64,000 nucleotides of DNA from Peptococcaceae bacterium BRH_c4a (GTDB lineage Bacteria; Bacillota; Desulfotomaculia; Desulfotomaculales; Desulfocucumaceae), in NCBI GenBank assembly GCA_000961585.1, contig LADN01000008.1, positions 44,640-108,639 on the forward strand, written 5' to 3'. Each line of letters begins with the position of its first letter. Position 1 is the stretch's first letter. The notes under the pieces were generated by a model that saw only the letters and a list, made by a program, of their open reading frames with translations, made no database searches and was not told the DNA's origin. Shown here piece after piece: positions 42,659 to 51,602 of the stretch. Position numbers and translations under genes: made by a program.

Positions 42659-43275
42659 CCCACACCCTGCACCGCGCCGGAACCGCGACCAGCCTGGGCA
42701 ATGACTTCGTGGTGTTTGCCATGGGGGCGCAGAATGTCAACCGTGACGGCTGCGCGCCGAGGCTGCGCAGGATATTTGAGAAAATGCTGGAGTTTGAGCC
42801 TGTCAACTACGGCGATATGAAGACCGGCAATAAATTTTCCGTCGGCAATGAAAAGATACTGGAGAGTATCAAGGACAATTCTATTGTCCATGCCGTTTTT
42901 ACCAGCGCTGAAAAGGTGGCTGAAGTGCTAAAAGCCCTAAAGGAACTGGATGCCGGGATGTCCGTGGTGGTTTCCGGTGTTCTGGAAGCCACCGGTGAAT
43001 GCTGCGGCAAGGTGGGGCTGCACAGGCATACGGTGGAACATTCCCTGGGAATATGGGGAAATATTGCCCGCTTGACCGAGCAGGAAGTACTGCATATCAG
43101 TACCATGTGCGGCCATGGTATGGTGGCCTTCAGCCTGATTAAATATATGGTTGAGGAAATTAAAGCCGGTCGGACAACTCCCGGCAAGGCTTCCGAGGAA
43201 CTGTCTCGCATGTGTCACTGCGGTGTGATGAACCCTGTGCGGGCGGCTGAGTTGCTTACATTGATGACAAGTTAA
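42655..43275 (+). CDS. Unknown Cys/His-containing protein in the AOR operon
   Basis: A 206-residue soluble protein, translationally coupled (ATGA) to the ferredoxin-domain gene. Motifs that look functional are DFVVFAMGAQNVNRDGCAP, ATGECCGKVGLHRHTVEHS, STMCGHGMVAF and MCHCGVMNP. Several Cys and His residues suggest a metal or cluster site. No family recognised. The operon position suggests a role in AOR substrate handling or cofactor maturation. Confidence 0.75.
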   Translation: MTHTLHRAGTATSLGNDFVVFAMGAQNVNRDGCAPRLRRIFEKMLEFEPVNYGDMKTGNKFSVGNEKILESIKDNSIVHAVFTSAEKVAEVLKALKELDAGMSVVVSGVLEATGECCGKVGLHRHTVEHSLGIWGNIARLTEQEVLHISTMCGHGMVAFSLIKYMVEEIKAGRTTPGKASEELSRMCHCGVMNPVRAAELLTLMTS

Positions 43276-43341
43276 TTTTGAATCCCGGTCCGGGCCTGTC
43301 CCGGACCGGTTTACCAGGGGATAGAGAAAGGGGGGAAGTCA

Positions 43342-43836
43342 TTGCCTAGGATTCATGTTTCTCTGGATAAGTGCGTGGGGTGCCGTATTTGTGAAATGGC
43401 CTGCTCCGTCCAAAAGACGGGGGAATTTGGCCCTGGGAATGCTGTGATTAAAACCATTCGTTATGGTCTCCCGGAATTAACCGTGGTGGTGGTCTGTCAG
43501 CAGTGCGAACAGCCGGAGTGCCTGGAAAGCTGTCCGGCGGGGGCTATCAGAAAGAATGCCGGCGGTGTGGTTGAAGTGGATAAACAATCCTGCACTGGTT
43601 GCGGCAGTTGCGTAGATGCCTGTTCGTATCACGCCATATTTCTTTACGGCGATATCGCGCAGAAATGCAATCTCTGTGAAGGCAGCCCGGAGTGTGTAAC
43701 CTGTTGTCCTGCTGGTGCACTGACCCTGGGTGACGGCCCGGAACAAAAAGATTTGTCACAACAGGGGGCCGAACTGATCAAAAAGGTGTTTGGCGAAGAT
43801 CATGGTTTGGTTCCAGAACAATTTTTCATTAAATAG
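43342..43836 (+). CDS. Polyferredoxin (4Fe-4S, HycB-like), AOR partner
   Basis: A 164-residue protein with four Cys groups (CVGCRICEMAC, CQQCEQPECLESCP, CTGCGSCVDAC, CNLCEGSPECVTCCP). It is a clear paralogue of the protein at 25530-25991 and presumably accepts electrons from the AOR encoded beyond the IS110 insertion. TTG start after GGGGGGAAG. Confidence 0.88.
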   Translation: MPRIHVSLDKCVGCRICEMACSVQKTGEFGPGNAVIKTIRYGLPELTVVVVCQQCEQPECLESCPAGAIRKNAGGVVEVDKQSCTGCGSCVDACSYHAIFLYGDIAQKCNLCEGSPECVTCCPAGALTLGDGPEQKDLSQQGAELIKKVFGEDHGLVPEQFFIK

Positions 43837-43850
43837 GAGCCGGGTGAATC

Positions 43851-44141
43851 ATGCAAATATCCTGTCAAGTCAATTTGTTTGGTGGCCTGCAGGTAGCGGC
43901 GGGTAACAAAACAGTTCGGTTAACGTTGCCGGCGGGAGCTACAGTGGAACAGGTGCTGGAAGAACTCATTGCCTTGTACGGCAACAAGATGGAAGTACAG
44001 CTCAAAAATATGATCACCCGCGAGTTTGTTGATTACCTTTTGTTGATTAACCAAAAGCCTGTGCGTCTTCTGGCGAATCTGGACAAACCGGTTCAAAACG
44101 GGGACGAACTATTGGTACTTTCCATTTGTTCAGGAGGATAA
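43851..44141 (+). CDS. MoaD/ThiS-family sulfur carrier
   Basis: A 96-residue beta-grasp protein that ends in Gly-Gly (LLVLSICSGG), as needed for C-terminal thiocarboxylation. MoaD-like proteins near AOR genes are thought to serve tungstopterin synthesis. It has AGGAG before the ATG. It should act with an E1-like MoeB partner. None is complete in the operon, and the truncated frame that follows may be the remains of one. Confidence 0.87.
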   Translation: MQISCQVNLFGGLQVAAGNKTVRLTLPAGATVEQVLEELIALYGNKMEVQLKNMITREFVDYLLLINQKPVRLLANLDKPVQNGDELLVLSICSGG

Positions 44142-44149
44142 ATCTGAAA

Positions 44150-44200
44150 ATGGACAAGAAAATTAAAAACAACAGGAATTCCCAACGAAGGCACACTTAA
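44150..44200 (+). pseudogene. Start of an interrupted gene
   Basis: AGGAGG, then an ATG opening 16 codons (MDKKIKNNRNSQRRHT) before a TAA. The good start followed by an immediate end beside an IS110 element suggests that the next operon gene was cut by the insertion. The product is unknown. Confidence 0.35.
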
Positions 44201-44249
44201 ATAGACCTGTAAGCCAGGTCAAAAAAAGAGAATCAATAGCAATTAGAGT

Positions 44250-45497
44250 CTAAGCAGTCTCAGGTATTTTGACAACCGTATAACCTAAACGCTGTAATAG
44301 TTTAACTGCATGTTCTTCTGACGAAGCTACGAAGCCGGGTTTGCACTGTGATTTCTCGTAGAGTGCCGGATTGAACATTTCGCCAGTTGAAAGCATGTGG
44401 TAAATTGCTGTCAACATCATTCGAGCAATGGCGATAATGGCTCTCTTGTGGCCGCGACGGTGCTTAATCGCTTCATAGCGGGTGCGATAGCTCGGGAAGT
44501 TTTTATCCTTAATAGCTGCATTGGCACACTGAACGAGTAAGGGCTTGATGTAAACGCCAGCACGACTGATGCGAACCGATTTCTTCTTGCCGGCACTCTG
44601 ATCGTTGGAGGGAGCAAGTCCCGCCCAGGAACAAAGATGCTTGGCTGAGTGAAAAGTGGACATATCGGCACCGATTTCAGAGAAAATGGCAAGTGCCGAA
44701 AACTGGCTAATACCAGGAACAGACTGGATAATCTCTATAACACCGGAGTAAGAGGCAGCCAACCGCATGGCAGTTGCTTCTAACTGAGCGATATAGCTTT
44801 TAATATCATCCATATGGCTCAAACATAGGGTGATTTTACCAGCTTGAACTTCGCTAATGGTGCCGTCAATGGCTAAGGCAATATCGTTTTGCTTCTTAAG
44901 CATCGAGCCGTGTAAAAGCGGCAGAAAATCAAAGTCCTTATCATCAGGATGTTTCAACAAATGCGAAAGAATAGCCGAAGCACTTTTGCCAAAGGTATCG
45001 GACACCACACTGGAAAGCATGATATTGGAAACTGTCAGGGAGTTTTGCACCCGGTTCTTTTCGCTGGACGCAAAGGAAATCAGTTTGGAACGGTAGCGCA
45101 GCAAGTCGCGAATTTCCCGAATATCTGCTGGAGGAATGAAACTACCCGGAACCAGCCCATGTTTGTGGAGGTCTGCAATCCAGATGGAATCCTTTTTGTC
45201 AGTCTTCTTGCCGCGGATCGCCTTGACATACTTCGGATGTGCCAGGGTGATCTGGCAGGAAGGTTCCAGGATTTTGTGGACAGGAATCCAGTACTTGCCG
45301 GTGGACTCTATGCAGACATACACACACTGATTATTTGAGAGCCACAGCGCTAAGGCTCTCAGATCTTGGGTAAAGGTAGAAAAGCGTTTGGTTTGGTAGG
45401 TTGTGATGTTTTCGCGATCGGTGGTCGCGATGGTAGCAACGACGAAGGTTTTGTGAACGTCGATGCCGCAACAGATAGGGTACACAATTTTGAGCAT
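44250..45497 (-). CDS. IS110-family transposase
   Basis: A 415-residue DEDD transposase: N-terminal RuvC-like part (CGIDVHKTFVVATIATT, CIESTGKYWIPVH, KTDKKDSIWIADL) and C-terminal Tnp20 part with the catalytic serine region (SVPGISQFSALAIFSEIG, WAGLAPSNDQSAGKKK). I place the start at 45497 after GAGAGAGGGAG. The element lies between the MoaD and AOR genes, separating the AOR from the sigma-54 promoter. Confidence 0.93.
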   Translation of the reverse strand: MLKIVYPICCGIDVHKTFVVATIATTDRENITTYQTKRFSTFTQDLRALALWLSNNQCVYVCIESTGKYWIPVHKILEPSCQITLAHPKYVKAIRGKKTDKKDSIWIADLHKHGLVPGSFIPPADIREIRDLLRYRSKLISFASSEKNRVQNSLTVSNIMLSSVVSDTFGKSASAILSHLLKHPDDKDFDFLPLLHGSMLKKQNDIALAIDGTISEVQAGKITLCLSHMDDIKSYIAQLEATAMRLAASYSGVIEIIQSVPGISQFSALAIFSEIGADMSTFHSAKHLCSWAGLAPSNDQSAGKKKSVRISRAGVYIKPLLVQCANAAIKDKNFPSYRTRYEAIKHRRGHKRAIIAIARMMLTAIYHMLSTGEMFNPALYEKSQCKPGFVASSEEHAVKLLQRLGYTVVKIPETA

Positions 45498-45720
45498 AAA
45501 CACTCCCTCTCTCAGATGGTATGGTAGTCGCACAAACATTGACTGCTCGCCCTCCACAAACAAAGGAGTTGTTTATACAAAGATAAATCTACGTGGTTTA
45601 TGCCACACTTATTTGTGCTTGACTGGGCAGAGCGACACATATAAACATGCGGTCTCCCCAAAAAAGGGTAGGGTGACGCACTCACCTCCCCGTGCTCTGT
45701 AGTATACTTGCACGACCAAT
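45498..45720 (-). ncRNA. IS110 5' non-coding end, likely bridge RNA region
   Basis: About 220 bp without a gene upstream of the IS110 transposase start. In IS110 elements of this group the 5' non-coding end encodes the guide (bridge) RNA that pairs with target and donor DNA. No boundary or folding was computed. The call rests on position and family knowledge. Confidence 0.4.
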
Positions 45721-45794
45721 TAAAGCATAGCGTACAGGCAACAATTTTCATAACGTTTTGTGCCTTGAGCGCAGCGAAAGGAATGGTTATAAAC

Positions 45795-47627
45795 ATGTTT
45801 AAATATGGTGGTTACGCGGGGAAAATCCTGCGCGTGGATTTGAAAGAGAGTCAAATATTAGAACAGTCAATAGATTCCGAACTAATAGAAAAATATCTCG
45901 GCGGGGTGGGCTTCGGTACCAAGTTTTTATGCGATGAAGTGAGACCGGGAGCCAATCCCCTGGGTGAGGAAAACATGCTCATCTTTATGACCGGTCCGGT
46001 GGAAGGAACCTTCCTGCCGGGTGCGGGCCGCGCCGTAGTAGTCACAAAATCGCCTCTTACCGGTCGTTTCACTAGTTCCTTCTTTGGCGGGCATTTTGGG
46101 GCCGACCTGAAATACGCCGGTTACGACGGGATTATTTTCAGCGGTAAAGCAGAGCGGCCGGTCTATCTGTGGGTGGATAATCACGGAGCCGAGTTGCGGG
46201 ATGCCTCCATGTTATGGGGTAAAGATACCTATACCACCCAGATATCCCTGAAAGAAACCATCGGTGACGACATCTCCACCGTCGCTATCGGCCAGGGAGG
46301 TGAAAACATGGTTAAGTTCGCCTGCATCATATCCGGAATCAGCGCGGCAGGCCGCAGCGGCACCGGTGCGGTGATGGGTTCCAAAAACCTTAAGGCCATT
46401 GCCGTGCGGGGCAAAGGAAGCGTCAAGGTTGCCGACATGGCGGGGCTACGGGAGTACTACCGGGAAACCCTGGCCAAGATCAAGGCCAACCCGGGCACCG
46501 GTCAAGTGCTCCCCACTTACGGAACGGCTGCCGTCATTTCTGCCAACAATGCCCTGGGGATGCTGGGAACCCGTAACTGGCAGAAGGAGACCTTTGACGG
46601 GGCCGAGGAGATCACGGGCACTACGATGCAGGCCAGGTTTAAGCTGAAGAACGGCGCCTGCGCCGCCTGCCCCATTGCCTGTCAGCAGATGACCCTGGTA
46701 AAGGAAGGGCGCTACAAGGGGGCCCTAACCGTCGGTCCTGATTACGAAACCCTCTGGGCTTTGGGCTCCAACTGTGAAAACCGCACCCTGGAATCCATCA
46801 TCGCGGCGGACCGTCTGTGCGACGAATACGGCCTGGACACCATTACAGCGGGCGCGGTCATCGCCATGGCCATGGAGTGCTACGAAAAGGGCCTTATCAC
46901 CAAGGCCGACACCGACGGTATGGAATTGCGCTTTGGGGATGACGAGACGGTGGTAAAACTGATCGAGATGATTTCCCTGCGCAAAGGGTTCGGGAACCGC
47001 CTGGCCGAGGGAACCAAAGGGTTTGTTCAAGACTTGGGTGGGGACGCCTATAAATACGCTGTTAACGTAAAAGGTTTGGAAGTGCCGGCTCACTCGGCAA
47101 GGGGAATCCCCGGCATGGCCATCGGATATGCTACGTCCAACCGCGGCGGCACCCATCAGGACGGCCGTCCCACCGCAGAAAGAGTCGGTGCCGTGGATAT
47201 CAACCAGATTGAGGGCAAGGGTAAATACGAAGTCAACATCCAGCGGATGACCACCCTTTGCGACAGCCTCATTACCTGTAGGATGACCGAGGGCATTTAC
47301 GGCCTTTTGGGGATCGGTGAGGAACACGCGAAAATTGTTAAATATGTTGTAGGCATGGATCTCTCAGTAGATGATCTTGAGCTTATCGCGGATAGGATTT
47401 ATACCGCGCAAAGACTTTTCAACGTAAAGGAGGGTGAATGCAGGGAAACGGATGTTTTACCATACCGGTTCATGAATGAACCGATTCCTGAAGGTCCGGC
47501 CAAGGGCAAGTATATGCCTAAACAGGTGCTGGATCGTCTTCTGGATGAGACCTATGAAGAAAGGGGTTGGGATGCCGAGCGTGGAATTCCTACTGAATCC
47601 ACACTAAAACGTCTGGGACTGATTTAA
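45795..47627 (+). CDS. Tungsten aldehyde:ferredoxin oxidoreductase
   Basis: A full-length AOR of 610 residues from the ATG at 45795 (MFKYGGYAGKIL). Pterin-binding motifs TKSPLTGRFTSSFFGGHFG, GRSGTGAVMGSKNLKAIAV and GPDYETLWALGSNCE. Cluster ligands in CAACPIACQQ plus Cys in LITCRM. ATG 45783 is an alternative. Separated from its likely partners upstream by an IS110 element, it may depend on a promoter at the IS edge. It is followed by an MFS carrier and a GarR-like enzyme. Confidence 0.93.
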   Translation: MFKYGGYAGKILRVDLKESQILEQSIDSELIEKYLGGVGFGTKFLCDEVRPGANPLGEENMLIFMTGPVEGTFLPGAGRAVVVTKSPLTGRFTSSFFGGHFGADLKYAGYDGIIFSGKAERPVYLWVDNHGAELRDASMLWGKDTYTTQISLKETIGDDISTVAIGQGGENMVKFACIISGISAAGRSGTGAVMGSKNLKAIAVRGKGSVKVADMAGLREYYRETLAKIKANPGTGQVLPTYGTAAVISANNALGMLGTRNWQKETFDGAEEITGTTMQARFKLKNGACAACPIACQQMTLVKEGRYKGALTVGPDYETLWALGSNCENRTLESIIAADRLCDEYGLDTITAGAVIAMAMECYEKGLITKADTDGMELRFGDDETVVKLIEMISLRKGFGNRLAEGTKGFVQDLGGDAYKYAVNVKGLEVPAHSARGIPGMAIGYATSNRGGTHQDGRPTAERVGAVDINQIEGKGKYEVNIQRMTTLCDSLITCRMTEGIYGLLGIGEEHAKIVKYVVGMDLSVDDLELIADRIYTAQRLFNVKEGECRETDVLPYRFMNEPIPEGPAKGKYMPKQVLDRLLDETYEERGWDAERGIPTESTLKRLGLI

Positions 47628-47656
47628 AGAACAAACAATTTGGAGGAGATGATGTT

Positions 47657-48964
47657 ATGACGTCTAAGCGTGGGATATTACCCGTGCGCTGGTGGATTGC
47701 TGTTTTGCTCTTTCTTAGTTACGTGGTCTGGTATATGGACCGGACTAATATCTCCATTGCCGGCCCGGTGTTGATGAAACATTTCAACTGGACAGCTGCT
47801 CAGTTTGGTATGGTTCAGTCGGCCTTCTTTATCGGTTACGCCCTTACCCAGATCCCCGGCGGCTGGCTGGCCGACCGTTTCGGCGGCACAAAAGTGATTA
47901 TGTTAGGTACCCTGTGGTGGTCGCTGTTTGTATTCCTGACCCCCTTTGGTGCTACCCTCGGCTCAATGATGATCATCCGCGCCCTGATGGGTGTTGGTGA
48001 GGGGGTTAACGCTCCCTGCCACACTTCCCTGACAGCCCGCTGGATGCCCAAAAAAGAAGCCGGCATGGCCATGGGTATTTACTACATCGGTATGCCCGTG
48101 GGTATCATGATTACCATGCCCTTGACCGTGTGGATTATCCAGAACTATAACTGGCAAATGGTCTTCTACTCCTTTACCTTTATTGGCGTCATCTGGTGTG
48201 CCTTCTGGTGGTGGTACGGCCGGGACAAGCCCGAACAGCACCCCGGCGTTACCAGGGAGGAACTGGACTATATCAAGTCCGACCAGGATCCGCCTGAAGT
48301 CATGGCACAGCCCACCGACTGGAAAACGCTCTTTACGAACAAGTCCGTATGGGGCCTGTCCATCTCCTACTTCTTCCATAACTACCTGTGGTACCTCTAT
48401 ATGACCTGGCTGCCCGGTTACCTGGTCATGGGCCGTGGCTTCAGCCTCGTTAAGACCGGTATCTATTCAATGCTTCCCTATATTGTGGCGTTGATAGCCA
48501 TGCCAATTGGTGGTTATTTATCGGACACCTTGACCAAAAAATACGGTCCCAATGTCGGACGGCGCGTACCCATTTATATCGGCCTGGGCGGCTGCGGCGT
48601 CTTCCTGGTCCTTGCCGCCTATACCCCCAACGCCTATGTGGCTGTGGCCTATATTTCAGCATCCATCGGTTTCTTAACGCTGAACTACGGCTCATTCTGG
48701 TCAACTCCCATCAACCTGTCCGCCAAGGACAGCGGTGTCATCAGCGGCCTGATGAACACCCTGGGTACTGTGGCAGGAATATTAGCACCGGCTATTACAG
48801 GCTTCATTGTTACAGCCTCTAACAACAGGTTTGAAAATGCTCTGTATTTCGGTGCTTTACTGGCCGTGGTTGGTATATTGGTGCTTGCAACGATTGGTAA
48901 AGTTAAGCCTGTTGAGTTTAAGAAGCCGGTGTCTCTAACTGAAAAAATCACTACAACTACATAG
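47657..48964 (+). CDS. MFS transporter, anion:cation symporter (sugar-acid) type
   Basis: A 435-residue protein with 12 predicted helices. The opening RWWIAVLLFLSYVVWYMDRTNISIAGP and the loop GWLADRFGGTKV are typical of the ACS family (hexuronate, galactarate, glucarate, tartrate carriers). It probably brings in the hydroxyacid metabolised by the downstream reductase. GGAGGAGATGATGTT site before the ATG. Confidence 0.9.
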   Translation: MTSKRGILPVRWWIAVLLFLSYVVWYMDRTNISIAGPVLMKHFNWTAAQFGMVQSAFFIGYALTQIPGGWLADRFGGTKVIMLGTLWWSLFVFLTPFGATLGSMMIIRALMGVGEGVNAPCHTSLTARWMPKKEAGMAMGIYYIGMPVGIMITMPLTVWIIQNYNWQMVFYSFTFIGVIWCAFWWWYGRDKPEQHPGVTREELDYIKSDQDPPEVMAQPTDWKTLFTNKSVWGLSISYFFHNYLWYLYMTWLPGYLVMGRGFSLVKTGIYSMLPYIVALIAMPIGGYLSDTLTKKYGPNVGRRVPIYIGLGGCGVFLVLAAYTPNAYVAVAYISASIGFLTLNYGSFWSTPINLSAKDSGVISGLMNTLGTVAGILAPAITGFIVTASNNRFENALYFGALLAVVGILVLATIGKVKPVEFKKPVSLTEKITTTT

Positions 48965-48977
48965 GAGGCTTTTATAA

Positions 48978-49874
48978 ATGAAACCTGTAGGATTTATCGG
49001 TCTCGGCGCAATGGGGAAACCGATGGCCAAAAATCTAGTCAAAGCCGGCTACTCCCTGGTAGTCTACGATGTAAACCCCAGCCCGGTAGAGGAGTTGGTC
49101 TCCCTCGGCGCAGTGAAGGCTGATTGTTCCAGGGAAGTGGCAGAGGCTTGTGAAACCCTTGTTACCATGATGCCCAACTCCCCTCACGTGGAAGCGGTTT
49201 TAATGGACCCCGATGGTGTTTTAGCCGGCCTTGCTTCCGGCGGCATCATCATTGATATGAGTACCATTGCACCCAACGCTGCAAAGAATTTTGCCGGGAA
49301 GGCGGCTGCCCAGGGTGTAACCATCCTTGACGCGCCGGTTACCGGCGGCGTGGTTGGCGCGGTGTCAGGTACCCTGACCATTATGGTGGGTGGACCCAAA
49401 GAGGCCCTGGATCGAGTGATGCCTCTTTTAGAGGCTATGGGTAAGACCATTGTGCATGTTGGTCCCAGCGGCGCCGGGCAGACGGTTAAAATGGCGAACC
49501 AGATCATGGTGGGCATTTCATACGCTGCCGTTGCCGAGGCCTGGACCATCGGCGTCAAGGCCGGGGCAGATCCAACGTTGATGTATGAAGTGCTGAGCAA
49601 GGGTGCTGCCCGTTGTTTTGCCATCGAGCGGGTTCCCGACACGGTGCTGCCCGGTAGCTTTGAACCCGGCTTCATGATTGACCTGCAGCACAAGGATTTA
49701 TGCATTGCCATGGAAACCAGCAAGGAACTCAATATCCCCCTAAATCTAACCAGCATTGCCCTTCAGTATTACGAGGCTGCACGGTGCCTGGGCTTTGGCC
49801 GGAAAGATCATTCCGCTGTAATTAAGGTTCTGGAACATATCACCAATGTTGATACACGGGCAAAGACTAGCTAG
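48978..49874 (+). CDS. Tartronate-semialdehyde-reductase-type dehydrogenase (GarR-like)
   Basis: A 298-residue beta-hydroxyacid dehydrogenase: GLGAMGKPMAKNLVKAGY for NAD(P), DMSTIAPNAAKNF, APVTGGVVGAVSGTLTIMVGG and catalytic Lys in VKMANQIMVGISYAAVAEA. The APVTGG block and context (sugar-acid carrier, glycerate kinase remnant) favour tartronate semialdehyde/glycerate interconversion, and 3-hydroxyisobutyrate is an alternative. AGGAGG before the ATG. Confidence 0.88.
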   Translation: MKPVGFIGLGAMGKPMAKNLVKAGYSLVVYDVNPSPVEELVSLGAVKADCSREVAEACETLVTMMPNSPHVEAVLMDPDGVLAGLASGGIIIDMSTIAPNAAKNFAGKAAAQGVTILDAPVTGGVVGAVSGTLTIMVGGPKEALDRVMPLLEAMGKTIVHVGPSGAGQTVKMANQIMVGISYAAVAEAWTIGVKAGADPTLMYEVLSKGAARCFAIERVPDTVLPGSFEPGFMIDLQHKDLCIAMETSKELNIPLNLTSIALQYYEAARCLGFGRKDHSAVIKVLEHITNVDTRAKTS

Positions 49875-49881
49875 TTAGTGA

Positions 49882-50315
49882 GTGATTGGCATGGAAACGA
49901 TGGAAATGGTTGCCCAACTCATGGCATTGGCCACCCGAACCGCCCCGAAGGCTGGTGGCAAGGACTTCGTAGAGTTGAAAGTGATATCTGGGGATGTTCT
50001 GCAGACCCTCGGCGACGAGATGATCAAGTACGGAGCCGCTTCCGGCCGAAAGGACTTTGACCGGGACGGGAAAAACATTGCCAGTGCCGGCGCGGTGTTG
50101 CTGCTGGCACTAAAAAACCCCGGTGTCACCGGCCTTAACTGCGGTGCCTGCGGGGTGGATAAGTGCGCGGAGCTGAAGGATCATGAAGGGGACTAATTTG
50201 CCGGCCCGGTCTGCGCCTGGCATCTGATTGACCTGGGGATTGCCCTGATTAAAGGGCACATTGTGGCCGGTATACCCATATCCGCTACCGGTAAAACATT
50301 TTCTTCGATCGGTAA
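49882..50315 (+). pseudogene. DUF2148 ferredoxin-like protein, stop codon and frameshift
   Basis: The reading starts at GTG 49882 (or ATG 49891) with the DUF2148 pattern LMALATRTAPKAGGKD and GLNCGACGVDKCAELK. It stops at TAA 50194, but the same frame continues with family-like sequence (FAGPVCAWHLIDLGIALI, GHIVAGIPISATGKT). The usual ending IFFDR-stop is found one frame over at 50315, so there is also a one-base loss. The full protein would be about 145 residues with two Cys groups. Inactive unless read through. Confidence 0.75.
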
Positions 50316-50407
50316 AACACTGGGGCATCTTTGGATGCCCCAGGTTTCTAAATAGAGCAGACGCTTTAAGCACCAGGGAAGTTTTGTTATTGCAAGGAGG
50401 GATTTTT

Positions 50408-51394
50408 ATATCTGTTATTACCAGGGCCGCGTTATTAAAAGGGCCTTACGATATCAGCCTGATTGAAAGGGAACTAGTCTGCGGCGAGGATGAAGTTATT
50501 GTTCAGAACCACCTGATGGGTGTCTGTGGATCGGATAAAACCTTTTACCGTGGGCTTTTGCCCCCCAAGACTGCCGAATTCCGCCAGGAACCCAAATTCC
50601 CCTTCTACATGGGCCATGAGAGCGGTGGCACCATTGTGGAAGTGGGCTCGAAGGTGAGGGAATACAGTGTCGGGGATAAGATCATGGCTTTTGGGTGGAA
50701 CAACAACTTCGCCGATTATTTTAAGGCCAAGGTGTGGGAACTGCAGCCTGTGCCCGAGGGGCTCGACATGGATCTGGCATCCCTGGGGGAGCCCATCGCC
50801 TGTGCCATGTATTCCGGGCTCAACTCCGGCGTGCAATTGGGGGATACGGTGGTGGTTTTCGGCGGCGGTTTTGCCGGCTTGATTATCACCCAGGTGGTGA
50901 AGAAGAAAGGTGCGGAAAAGGTTGTCGTTGTTGACGTGCTGGAAGGTAAGTTGGAACTGGCCCGCCGTCTCGGGGCAGACGTCACCATCAATACCGCCAG
51001 GGAGGATCCGGTGAAAATCGTCAAGGAGCTTACCCGGGGCAAGGGGTCGGACGTGGTGGTGGAGGCTGCCGGTGGGGAAACCTCCATTAACCAGGCCACG
51101 GAAATCATCAAGCATAACGGTAAGTTCGTGTGGTACAGTTGGATTACCCAGCCGGTCAGACTGAACATCAGCCGGTGGCATGACGACGGCCTGGAATTTA
51201 TCAACACCTGTCTTGTTCACCATACTTACCAGGAGCGGTTTGTCTGGACCCCGACCGCTTTAAGACCGGTGGTACAAGGGTTGATTGACATCCGCTCGCT
51301 GATTACCCATGAATTTAAACTGGACCAGTTGTCGGAGTCCTTTGACATGGTGAATAAGGATGACACCGCCATTAAGGTGGTATTGCGGCCGTAA
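50408..51394 (+). CDS. Zinc-dependent alcohol dehydrogenase, start codon in doubt
   Basis: A medium-chain dehydrogenase of about 328 residues: GVCGSDKTFYRG (catalytic zinc Cys), YMGHESGGTIVEVGSKV, and Rossmann motif VFGGGFAGLIITQVVKKKG. No structural-zinc Cys set is seen. A strong AAGGAGGG at 50394 is ideally spaced from the ATA at 50408 (ISVITRAALLKG), where ATG would be expected. The nearest standard in-frame starts upstream are TTGs before the ribosome binding site. Either a rare start is used or the start is mutated. Confidence 0.8.
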   Translation: MSVITRAALLKGPYDISLIERELVCGEDEVIVQNHLMGVCGSDKTFYRGLLPPKTAEFRQEPKFPFYMGHESGGTIVEVGSKVREYSVGDKIMAFGWNNNFADYFKAKVWELQPVPEGLDMDLASLGEPIACAMYSGLNSGVQLGDTVVVFGGGFAGLIITQVVKKKGAEKVVVVDVLEGKLELARRLGADVTINTAREDPVKIVKELTRGKGSDVVVEAAGGETSINQATEIIKHNGKFVWYSWITQPVRLNISRWHDDGLEFINTCLVHHTYQERFVWTPTALRPVVQGLIDIRSLITHEFKLDQLSESFDMVNKDDTAIKVVLRP

Positions 51395-51484
51395 CTTTTT
51401 TCTCGCAATGGGAATGTGTTGGATTATTTGACAGGTGGCGCTTTTTGATGCTCCGCTTTATTGTTTTAATTTGACATTTGTTCT

Positions 51485-51514
51485 TTGACAGTGGACTGAG
51501 GTATTTTTTATACT
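51485..51514 (+). promoter_or_regulatory. Sigma-A promoter of ilvD-ilvC
   Basis: TTGACA at 51485 and TATACT at 51509, with an 18-bp spacer, 88 bp before ilvD. Confidence 0.65.
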
Positions 51515-51602
51515 GTGAAAAGGCCCTAAAATAATACTTACTGCCAGTGAAATATATCCTGATTGCTATTATGATAAGGAAAAAATAAAAGGGGGGTGTA
51601 CG

